From Spirosoma agri (lineage in GTDB: Bacteria; Bacteroidota; Bacteroidia; Cytophagales; Spirosomataceae), in NCBI RefSeq assembly GCF_010747415.1, contig NZ_JAAGNZ010000001.1:3720001-3784000 (forward strand): a stretch of DNA of 64,000 nt, given 5' to 3'. The notes under the pieces were generated by a model. The model made no database searches and was not told where the DNA came from. It saw only the letters and a program-made list of their open reading frames with translations. How positions within the stretch are numbered: position 1 is the first letter of the stretch; every line of letters starts with the position of its first letter. Below are positions 1 through 8,759 of the stretch, one piece after another. A program made the translations under genes and the position numbers.

Positions 1-960
1 CAGCACGTACGACCCGTCCCCGTTTTTCTGGTAGATCGTCTGCATGCCACCGATCGTCGTCCGGTAGTAATGATCGCCAGCGGCAACGCCCCCCCCGTTC
101 GCCCGCAGTGCAACGGCCATCGGGCTGTTCACATCCAGGGGAGCCGAGGTGTTCCCCGTGCCCCACCAAAAGTTGATGGCGTACTGAGGGTGTTCCGTGA
201 ACAGGTAGCCATCGATCGACTTTCCCTTATCGGCGTAGCCCTTGAAGCTGGGCGAGGTAACGGGTTTGGGCCCGTAGGTAAACACCTTGCTGGTGGTACA
301 GACCTGCAAAATGCCCTGGTAGAGATAGCCGACAAACTTTTTCAGGGAGCCTTCTTTTTCCGGGTGATCCCAGTAGTGGGCGCTTTCCTCATCAATCGTC
401 ACCCATTTGGGGATTTTACCCCCGCAAATGCCATTCTTGATCAGATCGCCCATCCAGGTGCCCATCAGCCTGGCCGCATCCGGATCCGTAACCGGAATCA
501 GCGAGTTGATGTAGGGAGCAATTTGGGCTTTGCGGGGATCACTGTCGGGCAAGGCGTTGTAGGGGCCAGTCAGGTACGAGGGCATATTGCCCGGCGAACC
601 CGGCATGAGGATATACCCCATCATTTTATCCCCCGAATTGTTGAGAATATCCTGATAGTTTACCGCATCATTACCCGTACCGGAGTAGTTCAGGTTTGGG
701 ATTAACTGCCGAAAGCCGTGCGTAAAAAAGTCGTCATCCCACTCCCCGATATCACCCGACCGTTTTTTAAAGCGTGGCCCCCAATAGATCCAGTCTTTTT
801 GAATCGAAAAACGGGGAAACCGTTTCCAGTTCAAGGCCGCTTTCGCCTGCTGGGGCTGGTAGGTGTAATCGTTACCTTGTGGTCGTAGATAGTTACGGTA
901 GGTCTGGCCGAAGGAAAGGCTACCCGACAGCAGGAGCCAGAGAATAAGGAGCTTTTTCAT
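1..960 (-). CDS. Secreted phage-encoded protein, function unknown (partial, 3' end outside window)
   Basis: The reading frame starts with ATG at 958-960 and stays open to the left edge, giving at least 320 codons; the C-terminus is missing. The product starts MKKLLILWLLLSG and has a clear Sec signal peptide of about 20 residues ending near SFGQ. The rest is a Gly/Pro/Tyr-rich globular sequence with no family that I recognise. It is the last visible gene of the leftward tail operon, one base beyond the 139-residue gene. A signal peptide is unusual for a virion protein, so it may be a lysogenic-conversion or cell-surface protein rather than a tail part. This is inference from position only. Confidence 0.75.
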   Translation of the reverse strand, partial: MKKLLILWLLLSGSLSFGQTYRNYLRPQGNDYTYQPQQAKAALNWKRFPRFSIQKDWIYWGPRFKKRSGDIGEWDDDFFTHGFRQLIPNLNYSGTGNDAVNYQDILNNSGDKMMGYILMPGSPGNMPSYLTGPYNALPDSDPRKAQIAPYINSLIPVTDPDAARLMGTWMGDLIKNGICGGKIPKWVTIDEESAHYWDHPEKEGSLKKFVGYLYQGILQVCTTSKVFTYGPKPVTSPSFKGYADKGKSIDGYLFTEHPQYAINFWWGTGNTSAPLDVNSPMAVALRANGGGVAAGDHYYRTTIGGMQTIYQKNGDGSYVL

Positions 961-961
961 G

Positions 962-1381
962 TTAATTGGTCGGATCGGTTAGTATGTTCGCGTCGGAGTA
1001 GGTGACGGGCGTGCCTGAGTCATCGGTGTCGTTGGGGTTTCCTGCGGTCCAGGCCGTGCCATCGGTGGGCAATGGATCGGGGTCAGGATCGGGCGTCGTG
1101 CCCCCGTCGACGGGGGGCTGGGTGACGTATTCGGCCAGCGTGTCGTTACTGGCGATCGCGCAGACCAAAACCTCTTCCTGCTTGCCCGCGGGAGGGCCTG
1201 TGCGATCAATCAGGGCCGCGATGTTTTGAGCCGAGCTGGTCCACAGCGTTGGCACGTCCGCGCAGACCGATGCGAGAGCAACGGGTATCATTTTGTCGAC
1301 CACCGTAACCGTTGGCGGATTCGTGGAGCTGTCGGTTGTGGTCTCGACGACAAGCAAAAAGCAATCGGTTATTGTTGCCAT
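962..1381 (-). CDS. Small phage protein with acidic low-complexity tail
   Basis: This 139-residue protein starts three bases after the stop of the large discoidin-domain tail protein and so belongs to the same leftward late operon. The first 85 residues look like a compact domain rich in Val, Thr and Ala. Residues from about 90 on are Gly/Thr/Asp/Pro-rich, including a DPDPDPDP run that looks like a flexible linker. I recognise no family. Small proteins in this place, after the large tail-tip genes, are often accessory tail or attachment proteins, but nothing in the sequence proves that. Confidence 0.65.
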   Translation of the reverse strand: MATITDCFLLVVETTTDSSTNPPTVTVVDKMIPVALASVCADVPTLWTSSAQNIAALIDRTGPPAGKQEEVLVCAIASNDTLAEYVTQPPVDGGTTPDPDPDPLPTDGTAWTAGNPNDTDDSGTPVTYSDANILTDPTN

Positions 1382-1384
1382 GGT

Positions 1385-4072
1385 CTACAGCGGGTAGAGT
1401 TGAACGGTTGTGTGATCGGGCGTACTGGCCTGCGGCAGGTAGTGGGGCTGCACCTCGGAATTCGCCACCGTTTGCAGCTTGACGGCGAAAATGTTCAGCG
1501 CCCGGGTGGTGTTGGAAAAGTCCTCATCGGCGAAGAAAGTCACGTGCGTATAGCCCGGCGGCAGCGTGCCCCAGCTGGTCTGGGCGTTGTAATCCAGTTT
1601 CTGCATTACCCCGTAGGTGGCATCATTTCTGGATTGTAGGTAGCGCGACCGCACGTCTGCGTTAGCCGCATTAGTACCCTCAATCCTGACCAGAATAACC
1701 AGGTTTTCCGACACCGTGCCGGAAGACGGTAAGATCGAATGCCAGCCGGTTGGGTGAAACACCGTTACCTTGGCGATGCTCAGGGGCGTGGTTTGATTGG
1801 CCACATTCTTGAAAACGATGGCCTTCTCAATGACCGCCCCGTTGCCGAAGGTGAAGAAGATTTTACCCGGCACATCGGCGGTGATCGAATTGATTGGGGT
1901 ATGGATTTTAGTACGCGAATCGGCCAGGGCAATCAAATCAACGCCCGGTGGGTAGGGCTCAAAGAGGCCATACGCCCCTTGCGAATCGATGTAGTTCTGC
2001 CGGCTGCCGTTGGTGTATACTGCGTCAATTGAATACTCTGGATCACTGCCCCCTTCGACGGCTTCAGTCGGACCAACGATTTCATATTTATCAAAAACAG
2101 CCGTGTCCGCTACGTTGATCAAATCGATCAGCTTCTCGACGTAGCCACCACCGGCCGGGAAGGTGAAACGAAGCGTACGGGTCAGGTTGGCAGTAATTGA
2201 ACCCATTGGCAGGGTTACCGTGCCGATCGCATTCATGCCCGTAGTGGCCGTCATACCATCCGGATACGGCGTATTGATCGAGTAGGCACCCGATTCCGTG
2301 TACTGCTCTTCGAGTGGCGCCTGATTGAAGAGCGCCACTACTTTAAAGTGAGCCTGGGGCCCTCCTTCAATAATGGCCTGCGACGTTTCAATGCGATCGA
2401 TGCGGTAACCCGTGATGTACCTTGTAATTGATGCGTCATAGATCTGAATGACTTTGCTGGCATTCAGGCCCAGATAAGCCGCCGTAAGCGTCGGGCTGCG
2501 GGTATCGTTTGGCGTTGAGTTAACGGCGGCAAATAGCACCCCGTCGGCACCCCACGTCAGGGAGAAATCACCACCCGTAGTTTTATTTGATGCAGCCGTT
2601 ACATCCTCCGTATCACCGTTGGTGTAGGTCAGCCACACTTTTTGGTTGGTCTGTGCGCCTTCGTTCTGACCCAATGGACCCAGTATTTCCAGCTTTTTAG
2701 GCAGACGGGTAGGTGGTGTACCGCCGTCTGGAGTCTTACTGGGCGCCATGATCCGGATGGAATTCAGCCGGACGTAGTTACAAGCCCCGCCGGCATTACT
2801 GTTCTTGCTGGTGACCAGTCGAACGTAGCGCAGGGATCGGTAATTGGCATCAAGATCCGTCTCAACGGGCAAAACGATTTCCTGGGTGGTACGCGCTTGG
2901 TTGGTAACTGTTGCCAGCACAAACCAGGTAATCCCATCCGTGGAGCCGCTGAGCTGATAATCTACTGGTAGCCAATCGGCACCATCTGAAAAATTGTTCG
3001 GCACTAGCCGAATCTGCTGGGGGGCAGCCGTTCCGCCCAGATCGACGCGAATGGTAACGGGCTCGGTTTCCCCTACGCAAGGGGTGGTATAAGCCGAATC
3101 CGGATCATCGTCGGTCAAATGCTCGGCGACCCAGATCGGCCCAAAGCCCGAATCAGGCGCGGTTACGGTCGCATCGACTGCTACATCAATCAGATTACTC
3201 AGACTCACGCAGGCGAAATCCGACGTTCTGGGTGAATACCGGAAGGCAGTTGTGCCGGACAGGGGGCGAATCTCGACGGTAATAGGCTCCCCGTTTTTGA
3301 ACACATCGGGAATAGTAAACGTCCAGCCGCAGATGTGCGTAGTCGCGCCGGATAGCCCTAGTACGTCAGCCACTTCGGGCCGGGCGAACGTAGCCGTGGC
3401 AATACCCGCAAAAATGCCGTTGATGAAGACCCGCAGCTTGGCGGGCGTATTGAGATTATTAAGATCATACACCCAGCCGCCACACTGAGAACAGTTAACG
3501 AAATCCAGTGAGGCATCATAGAGGGGGGCCAGGATGCTGACCGGCGACCATTGGATAATGTTGGTTGCCGTATATGTTTTGGTAACCGTACCCGATAGGT
3601 TGCAGGTTGCCGCGATAGCACAGAACAGTTGCTTCAGGCTTGGATTAGCGCTTATGGTAGTAAGCACCGTTTGCCCTAACAACAGCAGCGTTTCGGGTGC
3701 CAGGCTTCGCAAAAAGGCGCGATACACAGCATCCCGGTCCAGATCGTTCGACCGGGCAACCAGGGAGGTCAGCGAGGATGAGCCGGTCGAATTCTCTTCA
3801 CTCGGATCGACAATATCGTAGCCACCCGTCTCCTTGAAGACCACCCGAATCAGCTCCTCGTCCGCCATGTGAACCGGATGGTAGCCCAGAAACCGGTAAA
3901 CGATTCCCGCCACGAACGGGTCATTGTTGTAATCCTTATCGAAGTATGGATCCTCAACCTGCTCCCGTTTATCGTCCAGGTGGCCAGCCTCATTGGACAA
4001 CACCGAAAAGGTGAAGCCCTTGGTACCATAGCCACCCGTCGTCAGGGTGATTTCAGAAACGGGATTGCTCAT
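1385..4072 (-). CDS. Large phage tail protein with discoidin (F5/8 type C)-like domain
   Basis: This 895-residue protein overlaps the upstream tail gene by four bases (ATGA, 4069-4072), so the two are probably translationally coupled. Residues about 300-445 resemble an F5/8 type C (discoidin) carbohydrate-binding domain: an AEHLTDDDPDSAY start, an IRVDLG strand, a WLPVDYQLSGS core and a closing RSLRYVRLV strand. The part after about 460 has at least two Ig-like or BIG-like repeats with a YTNG signature (TYTNGDTEDV and VYTNGSRQNY). The domains and the position after the tape measure suggest a tail-tip or receptor-binding protein that touches host surface glycans. The virion role is inferred; no catalytic motif is visible. 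Confidence 0.7.
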   Translation of the reverse strand: MSNPVSEITLTTGGYGTKGFTFSVLSNEAGHLDDKREQVEDPYFDKDYNNDPFVAGIVYRFLGYHPVHMADEELIRVVFKETGGYDIVDPSEENSTGSSSLTSLVARSNDLDRDAVYRAFLRSLAPETLLLLGQTVLTTISANPSLKQLFCAIAATCNLSGTVTKTYTATNIIQWSPVSILAPLYDASLDFVNCSQCGGWVYDLNNLNTPAKLRVFINGIFAGIATATFARPEVADVLGLSGATTHICGWTFTIPDVFKNGEPITVEIRPLSGTTAFRYSPRTSDFACVSLSNLIDVAVDATVTAPDSGFGPIWVAEHLTDDDPDSAYTTPCVGETEPVTIRVDLGGTAAPQQIRLVPNNFSDGADWLPVDYQLSGSTDGITWFVLATVTNQARTTQEIVLPVETDLDANYRSLRYVRLVTSKNSNAGGACNYVRLNSIRIMAPSKTPDGGTPPTRLPKKLEILGPLGQNEGAQTNQKVWLTYTNGDTEDVTAASNKTTGGDFSLTWGADGVLFAAVNSTPNDTRSPTLTAAYLGLNASKVIQIYDASITRYITGYRIDRIETSQAIIEGGPQAHFKVVALFNQAPLEEQYTESGAYSINTPYPDGMTATTGMNAIGTVTLPMGSITANLTRTLRFTFPAGGGYVEKLIDLINVADTAVFDKYEIVGPTEAVEGGSDPEYSIDAVYTNGSRQNYIDSQGAYGLFEPYPPGVDLIALADSRTKIHTPINSITADVPGKIFFTFGNGAVIEKAIVFKNVANQTTPLSIAKVTVFHPTGWHSILPSSGTVSENLVILVRIEGTNAANADVRSRYLQSRNDATYGVMQKLDYNAQTSWGTLPPGYTHVTFFADEDFSNTTRALNIFAVKLQTVANSEVQPHYLPQASTPDHTTVQLYPL

Positions 4073-6714
4073 TGCGTAAAGAAGGTTACCTGACGGCGCA
4101 GGGTGGATTTAAGCTCGCCGATCGTAATGCCGTCTTGGCGCACGATGGCACCGAGCTTGGCCTTACCTGGTTCAATGGGCACAAAGCCGCTCACGCTGGC
4201 CGTTGCGCCGAGTTTGGGAACAATACCGACACTGGTCAGATCCTGTAAAAATTTATCGTGGCGACTGGTTGTAACGGGCAAACTGGGCGGCACGGGCTGA
4301 TCGGCCTCGTCGGGGTTCAGCGGGATCAGATTGCCGTCCTTCTCCACCCAGAAGCCTTTCGGCGAGGGCAGCTTTTCAACGTCTTCGTGCATGATACGTA
4401 CGCTGCTCGTTTCGTAGCGGCAGCCCTGCACGTCCCATTCGAACCGCGAGGCAATTTGTTGATCGTAGGGCTGAAACGTGGTTTCCTTGATCGTGCTGGC
4501 ATCGGCAATGGTCACCTGCGAGACTTTCTGACTGATGACCGTGCGGTCTACCAGAAAATACCACGGATTGCGCACAAAAGCGGGAATTGAGGTAACTGTA
4601 TAATCCCCAAAATTCAGTCCGTCGCTAGTGACTCGGATGGTCATGCCCACCTTGATCCAGGGTAGATACACCCCAGGGTAAACGGCATTGACAATCTCTT
4701 TTTTGAATTCGACAAGCAGATTCGTCGCCTGCGTGGCGGGCTCCTCAGAAGGGATACCGCCAATATCCAGGTAACGCAAAATGGTATGCATACCCAGCGG
4801 CAATCTTCCTAGCAGCGTGGCCTCGACCACATCAGCCGGCTGCATATACTGGCGGGCCATGGATGCGGCCAAATGATACGGCAAGCCCTGACCAACGGCA
4901 CTAGCCCCCGTTTTGTCGGCCCGATCCCAGCTGACGGTTGGCTCGTGGGTACCCAGGCGAAACAAAGGTCCCGTGCGGTCATACGGCAGGGGGAAATACA
5001 CATCACCCAGCGTCAGGCTGGCGGTCGTCTCTAGTTTGCGCTTTGAGCTAGTAATGGTGACCTGCGTACTATCGATGCTGACGCCATCCTGCTTGGTTTC
5101 CAGCGTGATGCCGTACTGCTTCAGGTACGGGCGGTTGCTAGGCGTACCGGGATTCGCGCCCCCGCCGGGCTTGTCCAGCGCTTCACCCACGCAGACCCAC
5201 ACCTGAAGAAAGCGCACGTTGCCGATCGCTTCCATCTCCAGGGCAAACTCCGCCTGTCCGCTGTAGGTGATCGTGCCCGCATCATTGCAATGGTAGGTCA
5301 GAATGCCGACTAGCTCCGATGTTTTGGGGCTCTCCTTCCAGGCTCCCCCCTTTTGCAAAATGTGCATTTGCAGCGGGCCGTTGCTCTGTTGTGTGTAGGC
5401 AAACACAACGATTTTGGACGCCCTGAGCAGGTTTAGCTCGAACTTACCCCGCAGCACCCGTTTGTAGGCTTGCTGATACTGGGGTGAATCTTTGGCAAAC
5501 TCGACTTGGTAGCGAATGGAGGGTGTGTCGGGTTTGGCTTTCTCGTCGCCGTACCCGTACAAAACCATTGCGTATTGATCCTCTTCCGTGCCAACTCCGA
5601 CCCGAAAAGAGTCAGCGGCACTGATGTTGTTACGCGTCCAGCCCGTCGCCAGGCCCGTATTGTCGACCTGCCCCCAGTCCCCGCTTTTTAGCCAGTTCAG
5701 GTAGCGCCCAAAGTCCTGTTCGACCGTCACGCCCGGTTTGATGCCCAGTAGCCGAACGGTGGGTTTTTCGTTTAAAACCTGCACCGGTTTTCCGGGATAG
5801 ATATCAACCCCAAAGTCAACACTGCGCTCCGAGAGCCCATCGGGGGGAGCCGACAGATCCGGGCTTGAATAGTTGCGCAGGTGAACCGTCTTTTTAGAGC
5901 CCTGATTCCAGACGTCCCAGCCCCCACCCGCTTCATCGGCCCGCAGCACCAGCCAGCCGCCCCCTGCTCCGCCCAGCTGACCGATCCGGCAGCCGTAGGG
6001 CTCGAGTACTTTTTTTAGCGCATCGTAGCAGCTGAGCGTATCGTTCTTTTCGTTGACGAGGGCTTCAGCCACGATCTGCGTCGTGAAGAGCGGATCAATG
6101 GCCGGGTCAACTTTGCCGTTCACGATACTCAGCGAACGCAGCGTCGCCTGCTCGTAGATGTTTACCCCGGTGACGAGCGGCAGATCGAAACCGGTGTTGA
6201 GAAGCGCGGTGCGAATAACCGTCGACAAGCTAACGTATCCCTGTAAACGTTTACCGTCTCGATCTACGATCGGGCGGTCGCGCAGCGTTGAGAGACCGCA
6301 GGCCGCACTCACCTCGATCGGGTAGGGCTTCTTTTTATAAGTTTCCGAGTAGTCGGCCGGCATGATCCAGCCCGCAAACTCGACGCGGGCATAGTTACCC
6401 GTGTTGGATGGGTCGCTCAGCAGCACGGCCTGTACCTCCCGGTCCGAGCGGACGTAGAATTCCCGGCTCTGGTAGAATGACTCCGCGCGGAGCTTGAAGT
6501 CCGCCTTCAGGGGATGCCAGAAAGCAAACCGGCTCTGATCGGACGAGGACTTACTGATCTTGACCGGCGTGCCTTTGTAAAGTGAAAGCTCTTTGGGCGT
6601 ACCGGTAAAATCTCTGAATCGAAATTCGACGCGGTACTGCACCGGCGCGATGCCCAGCCCCTTATTGGGCAGGTCAACGAAATCAGCGTAGTATTTAACC
6701 GCGTAGGTAGACAT
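4069..6714 (-). CDS. Large phage tail/baseplate protein
   Basis: This 881-residue protein is the first gene of the distal tail cluster, coupled by an ATGA overlap to the discoidin-domain protein. There is no signal peptide and no recognisable enzyme motif. The N-terminal 150 residues, with alternating strands and an EFAGWIMPADY segment, resemble the start of distal-tail or tail-associated baseplate proteins of siphophages, but I cannot name a family with confidence. In most siphophages it would directly follow the tape measure; here the opposite-strand cassette at 6.9-9.9 kb separates them, so it probably needs its own promoter in 6715-6890 or read-through. Confidence 0.7.
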   Translation of the reverse strand: MSTYAVKYYADFVDLPNKGLGIAPVQYRVEFRFRDFTGTPKELSLYKGTPVKISKSSSDQSRFAFWHPLKADFKLRAESFYQSREFYVRSDREVQAVLLSDPSNTGNYARVEFAGWIMPADYSETYKKKPYPIEVSAACGLSTLRDRPIVDRDGKRLQGYVSLSTVIRTALLNTGFDLPLVTGVNIYEQATLRSLSIVNGKVDPAIDPLFTTQIVAEALVNEKNDTLSCYDALKKVLEPYGCRIGQLGGAGGGWLVLRADEAGGGWDVWNQGSKKTVHLRNYSSPDLSAPPDGLSERSVDFGVDIYPGKPVQVLNEKPTVRLLGIKPGVTVEQDFGRYLNWLKSGDWGQVDNTGLATGWTRNNISAADSFRVGVGTEEDQYAMVLYGYGDEKAKPDTPSIRYQVEFAKDSPQYQQAYKRVLRGKFELNLLRASKIVVFAYTQQSNGPLQMHILQKGGAWKESPKTSELVGILTYHCNDAGTITYSGQAEFALEMEAIGNVRFLQVWVCVGEALDKPGGGANPGTPSNRPYLKQYGITLETKQDGVSIDSTQVTITSSKRKLETTASLTLGDVYFPLPYDRTGPLFRLGTHEPTVSWDRADKTGASAVGQGLPYHLAASMARQYMQPADVVEATLLGRLPLGMHTILRYLDIGGIPSEEPATQATNLLVEFKKEIVNAVYPGVYLPWIKVGMTIRVTSDGLNFGDYTVTSIPAFVRNPWYFLVDRTVISQKVSQVTIADASTIKETTFQPYDQQIASRFEWDVQGCRYETSSVRIMHEDVEKLPSPKGFWVEKDGNLIPLNPDEADQPVPPSLPVTTSRHDKFLQDLTSVGIVPKLGATASVSGFVPIEPGKAKLGAIVRQDGITIGELKSTLRRQVTFFTQ

Positions 6715-6825
6715 AAAAACGACGCCCCTGTGGGGGCCTTCGAAATTACGGCTACCCTTAAGGGGTGTCGCTTAACCAGCGTTAAGGCGCATTACTTAAA
6801 CTTTTGAAGTTACGCAAGCTGGAAC

Positions 6826-6847
6826 AATTCGTGTATATACACGAATT
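6826..6847. repeat. 22-bp perfect palindrome
   Basis: The sequence AATTCGTGTATATACACGAATT is its own reverse complement. It lies about 110 bases upstream of the start of the 881-residue tail gene and just beyond the end of the 71-residue gene on the same strand. It could be an operator for leftward tail transcription. A related sequence (GTTACGCAA followed by CGTGTATATTCAC) occurs at 28026-28057. Confidence 0.6.
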
Positions 6848-6887
6848 CCTTAAGTTGGAATTGTAAATAAATAATCGAAAAAAATCG

Positions 6888-7103
6888 TTAACGGAGGTAA
6901 TCCGCTTTGTACTGATCAATCTTAGTTTGAAGGTTGTCGCACTTATCCTCAAATATTTGTTGAAGGAGCCGAATAGTTACTTGACGTTGCCTTGCCCGTT
7001 TATTCGAGTTCATAGCCCGCCGGGAAGACTCTTTAGATTTCCTGTTTGAAGTCAATAAAAAGTGGGCGACTGATGAAGTTCCATTTTCGTCATGGGTTTC
7101 CAT
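6888..7103 (-). CDS. Small basic hypothetical protein
   Basis: This 71-residue, Lys/Arg-rich protein starts with METHDENG and has a helical, possibly coiled-coil C-terminal half (residues 38-70). It is divergent from the XRE regulator at 7327 across a 223-base intergenic region, an arrangement common for a regulator and its target. It could be a small DNA-binding or regulatory protein, but no motif proves it. It is the weakest gene of the cassette and may not be expressed. Confidence 0.45.
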   Translation of the reverse strand: METHDENGTSSVAHFLLTSNRKSKESSRRAMNSNKRARQRQVTIRLLQQIFEDKCDNLQTKIDQYKADYLR

Positions 7104-7275
7104 AGCGGTTCAGACTTTAGTGTGTCTGTTAGAAAACAACACGCCACATTGGGAAACGATTTATTTTTCACTGTTGGGTTGTGTCATACAGGCGAGTATT
7201 TCTCTCGATTCCCTCGCCTACTGCGTTGGCAATAAGTCAAAGAAAGTTGTAATCTATAACTAGGGACCAAATTAT

Positions 7276-7304
7276 TTGTTATGATCGCCTATTTACTATA
7301 TTTG
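7276..7304 (+). promoter_or_regulatory. Bacteroidota-type promoter for the XRE regulator
   Basis: TTG at 7276-7278 and TATATTTG at 7297-7304 are separated by 18 bases, matching the -33 TTG / -7 TAnnTTTG promoter of Bacteroidota. The start codon of the regulator lies 23 bases downstream, and an AAAGGA lies just before it. Confidence 0.6.
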
Positions 7305-7326
7305 AACTTAGTTACAAAGGATTTCA

Positions 7327-7533
7327 ATGAATGATATTAAGCTATTAGTTGGCCAACAGATTCGGGAAGCGCGCAAAGTGAAAGGGCTGACTCAGAAGGA
7401 GCTGGGCGAGAAGCTGGGGGTGGGAGAACCTACAGTGAATGGTTATGAAAGCGGCAAGCAAAATCTTACAATTGAGACTCTTCAAAAGATCGCAAATGCG
7501 ATAGAAGTAGAAGTTAATACTTTCTTCAAATAG
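7327..7533 (+). CDS. XRE-family helix-turn-helix regulator
   Basis: This 68-residue protein is almost exactly one Cro/CI-type HTH domain: IREARKVKGLTQKELGEKLG forms helices 1-2, and GEPTVNGYESG holds the turn and recognition helix. It lacks the C-terminal cleavage or dimerisation domain of full CI repressors, so it is Cro-like in size. It heads a rightward cassette placed against the direction of the late genes and diverges from a small gene at 7103. It probably controls the cassette promoters on either side (inference). Confidence 0.85.
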   Translation: MNDIKLLVGQQIREARKVKGLTQKELGEKLGVGEPTVNGYESGKQNLTIETLQKIANAIEVEVNTFFK

Positions 7534-7587
7534 AATATATTTTTGACCTTAAACTTGCCATATATCAGAAGTTTTTGTATTATTGTA

Positions 7588-7620
7588 ATGTAAATGGGAA
7601 TGAGTGTCACCCATTTACAT
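7588..7620. promoter_or_regulatory. Inverted repeat upstream of the 7697 operon, candidate operator or terminator
   Basis: Arms ATGTAAATGGG (7588-7598) and CCCATTTACAT (7610-7620) form a perfect 11-bp stem with an 11-base loop. No T-run follows on the plus strand. A possible promoter lies just before it: TTG at 7556-7558, then TATTATTG at 7579-7586. The repeat would then overlap the transcription start, which suits an operator. Confidence 0.4.
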
Positions 7621-7696
7621 AGATAAACCCCCAACGCAAACATCTTGGCGGACTTAGCGAAGGGGGCGATGTGTCACACAAAAACAGGTAGTAATC

Positions 7697-8116
7697 ATGA
7701 ACACGCAGCAAAGCTACGCGGGTAGGGCGAATCACGCAACCCCGAATCCACCAACGGCCCAAAGTGGGGGCCCAACCTCGCCTATTACTGATAGTCGGCA
7801 ACAAAGCACAGTCCCAGCATTGAGCGACGAATTGGTTACAATTCCCGAAGACCTGTATAATGCCTTCATTCAGTTCAAATCAATTTCGGATGATTTTTTA
7901 GGTATCTCAGAGAGCCCCGTTTATGCCATTACCAGAATCTTAGAATCTTGGCTTGTCGATGCTCGACTATATAAGGATTCTACCGATATGAAATGTCTGC
8001 TGACGACTCTGCGCCTGCTCGATTTTTTGTATGATCTGCGCGTTGAGCGCGAATCGCTTGAATGGTTTCAGGACGAGGCAAGGAAAATGGCGAAGGGAGG
8101 GCAGAATAATGAATAG
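7697..8116 (+). CDS. Hypothetical phage protein
   Basis: This 139-residue protein has a Ser/Thr/Pro/Gln-rich, probably disordered N-terminal 45 residues followed by a helical domain (about 50-135) rich in Leu and acidic residues. No known family is recognised. Its end overlaps the next gene by eight bases, so the two are probably co-translated. It is the first gene of a rightward operon leading into two homing-type endonucleases. Confidence 0.6.
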   Translation: MNTQQSYAGRANHATPNPPTAQSGGPTSPITDSRQQSTVPALSDELVTIPEDLYNAFIQFKSISDDFLGISESPVYAITRILESWLVDARLYKDSTDMKCLLTTLRLLDFLYDLRVERESLEWFQDEARKMAKGGQNNE

Positions 8117-8366
8117 CTTAGTAAGTGTTCGCTCGATTACCCACCAAGTTGTCACCCGCGTAGCCATTCTTTGGAATGAGCCCCGCTCGGAAGTGTACGC
8201 CCGAATCTATAACCGGCTTCACTGCTTCTACGGTATAGACCTGACCCAGTACCCGCGTAGTAAAGGGGAATCATTGCTTGCCGTTGCGGAACGACTCGAT
8301 GTGATCGACAAGGTCTATCAATTAGCCGAAGCCGAAAGCCTGTATCTGCCACTCACCGAGAATTAG
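8109..8366 (+). CDS. Small phage protein, possibly related to antirepressor C-terminal domains
   Basis: I chose the ATG at 8109, which overlaps the upstream gene by eight bases; the frame is open further upstream but only over coding sequence of that gene. The 85-residue product contains SEVYARIYNRLHCFYGIDL followed by a helical region with LDVIDKVYQLAEAE. That layout resembles the C-terminal module of several phage regulatory or antirepressor proteins (an RLY..GIDL helix, then an L..I..LY helix). The resemblance is by eye and weak. The gene ends three bases before the HNH gene. Confidence 0.55.
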   Translation: MNSLVSVRSITHQVVTRVAILWNEPRSEVYARIYNRLHCFYGIDLTQYPRSKGESLLAVAERLDVIDKVYQLAEAESLYLPLTEN

Positions 8367-8369
8367 TCA

Positions 8370-8759
8370 ATGAGCAAGCAACTTGTTCAGCACAAGGGTT
8401 TGTCTCGCACAGCCCTTGTGCGCTTGATTCGTCGGCTTGATCTGTACGAACAATGGAAACGGGCAGTGTTCATTCGTGACCGCTTTACGTGCCAGCACTG
8501 CGGAGCCAGAAACGGGCGAAAACGCGTTATTGAGGCCGACCATATTATCAGTCTCACTCAATTGGTAAAAGACAACAACGTAGGCTCAATCGAAGGGGCT
8601 GCTGCGTGTCTAGCCTTGTGGGATATTGGCAACGGACGGACGCTGTGCCACACCTGCCATGAGCAGACAGAATCATATCCAATACAACTTAGAAAAAAGA
8701 AAACATCATATGCCAGCAAGAGTCGTAATTCCCGAAGAGGTGCTATCAAAAATTGTTGA
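8370..8759 (+). CDS. HNH endonuclease
   Basis: This 129-residue protein has the HNH zinc-and-metal site: CxxC at Cys41 and Cys44, the ADH motif at about 56-58, and a second CxxC at Cys93 and Cys96 followed by HEQT. It is a typical short phage HNH nuclease that would nick or cut double-stranded DNA. Its last 17 codons overlap the start of the LAGLIDADG gene. The basic tail after residue 100 (KKKTSYASKSRNSRRG) is in a lower-GC stretch and may have been created by insertion of the homing endonuclease gene. A second HNH gene lies in the packaging cluster at 25.5 kb. Confidence 0.85.
   Translation: MSKQLVQHKGLSRTALVRLIRRLDLYEQWKRAVFIRDRFTCQHCGARNGRKRVIEADHIISLTQLVKDNNVGSIEGAAACLALWDIGNGRTLCHTCHEQTESYPIQLRKKKTSYASKSRNSRRGAIKNC

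Noticed and set aside
70..705. Long open frame on the plus strand
   Set aside because: It is the antisense of the signal-peptide gene read leftward; its composition is Gly/Arg/Ile-rich and it has no context.
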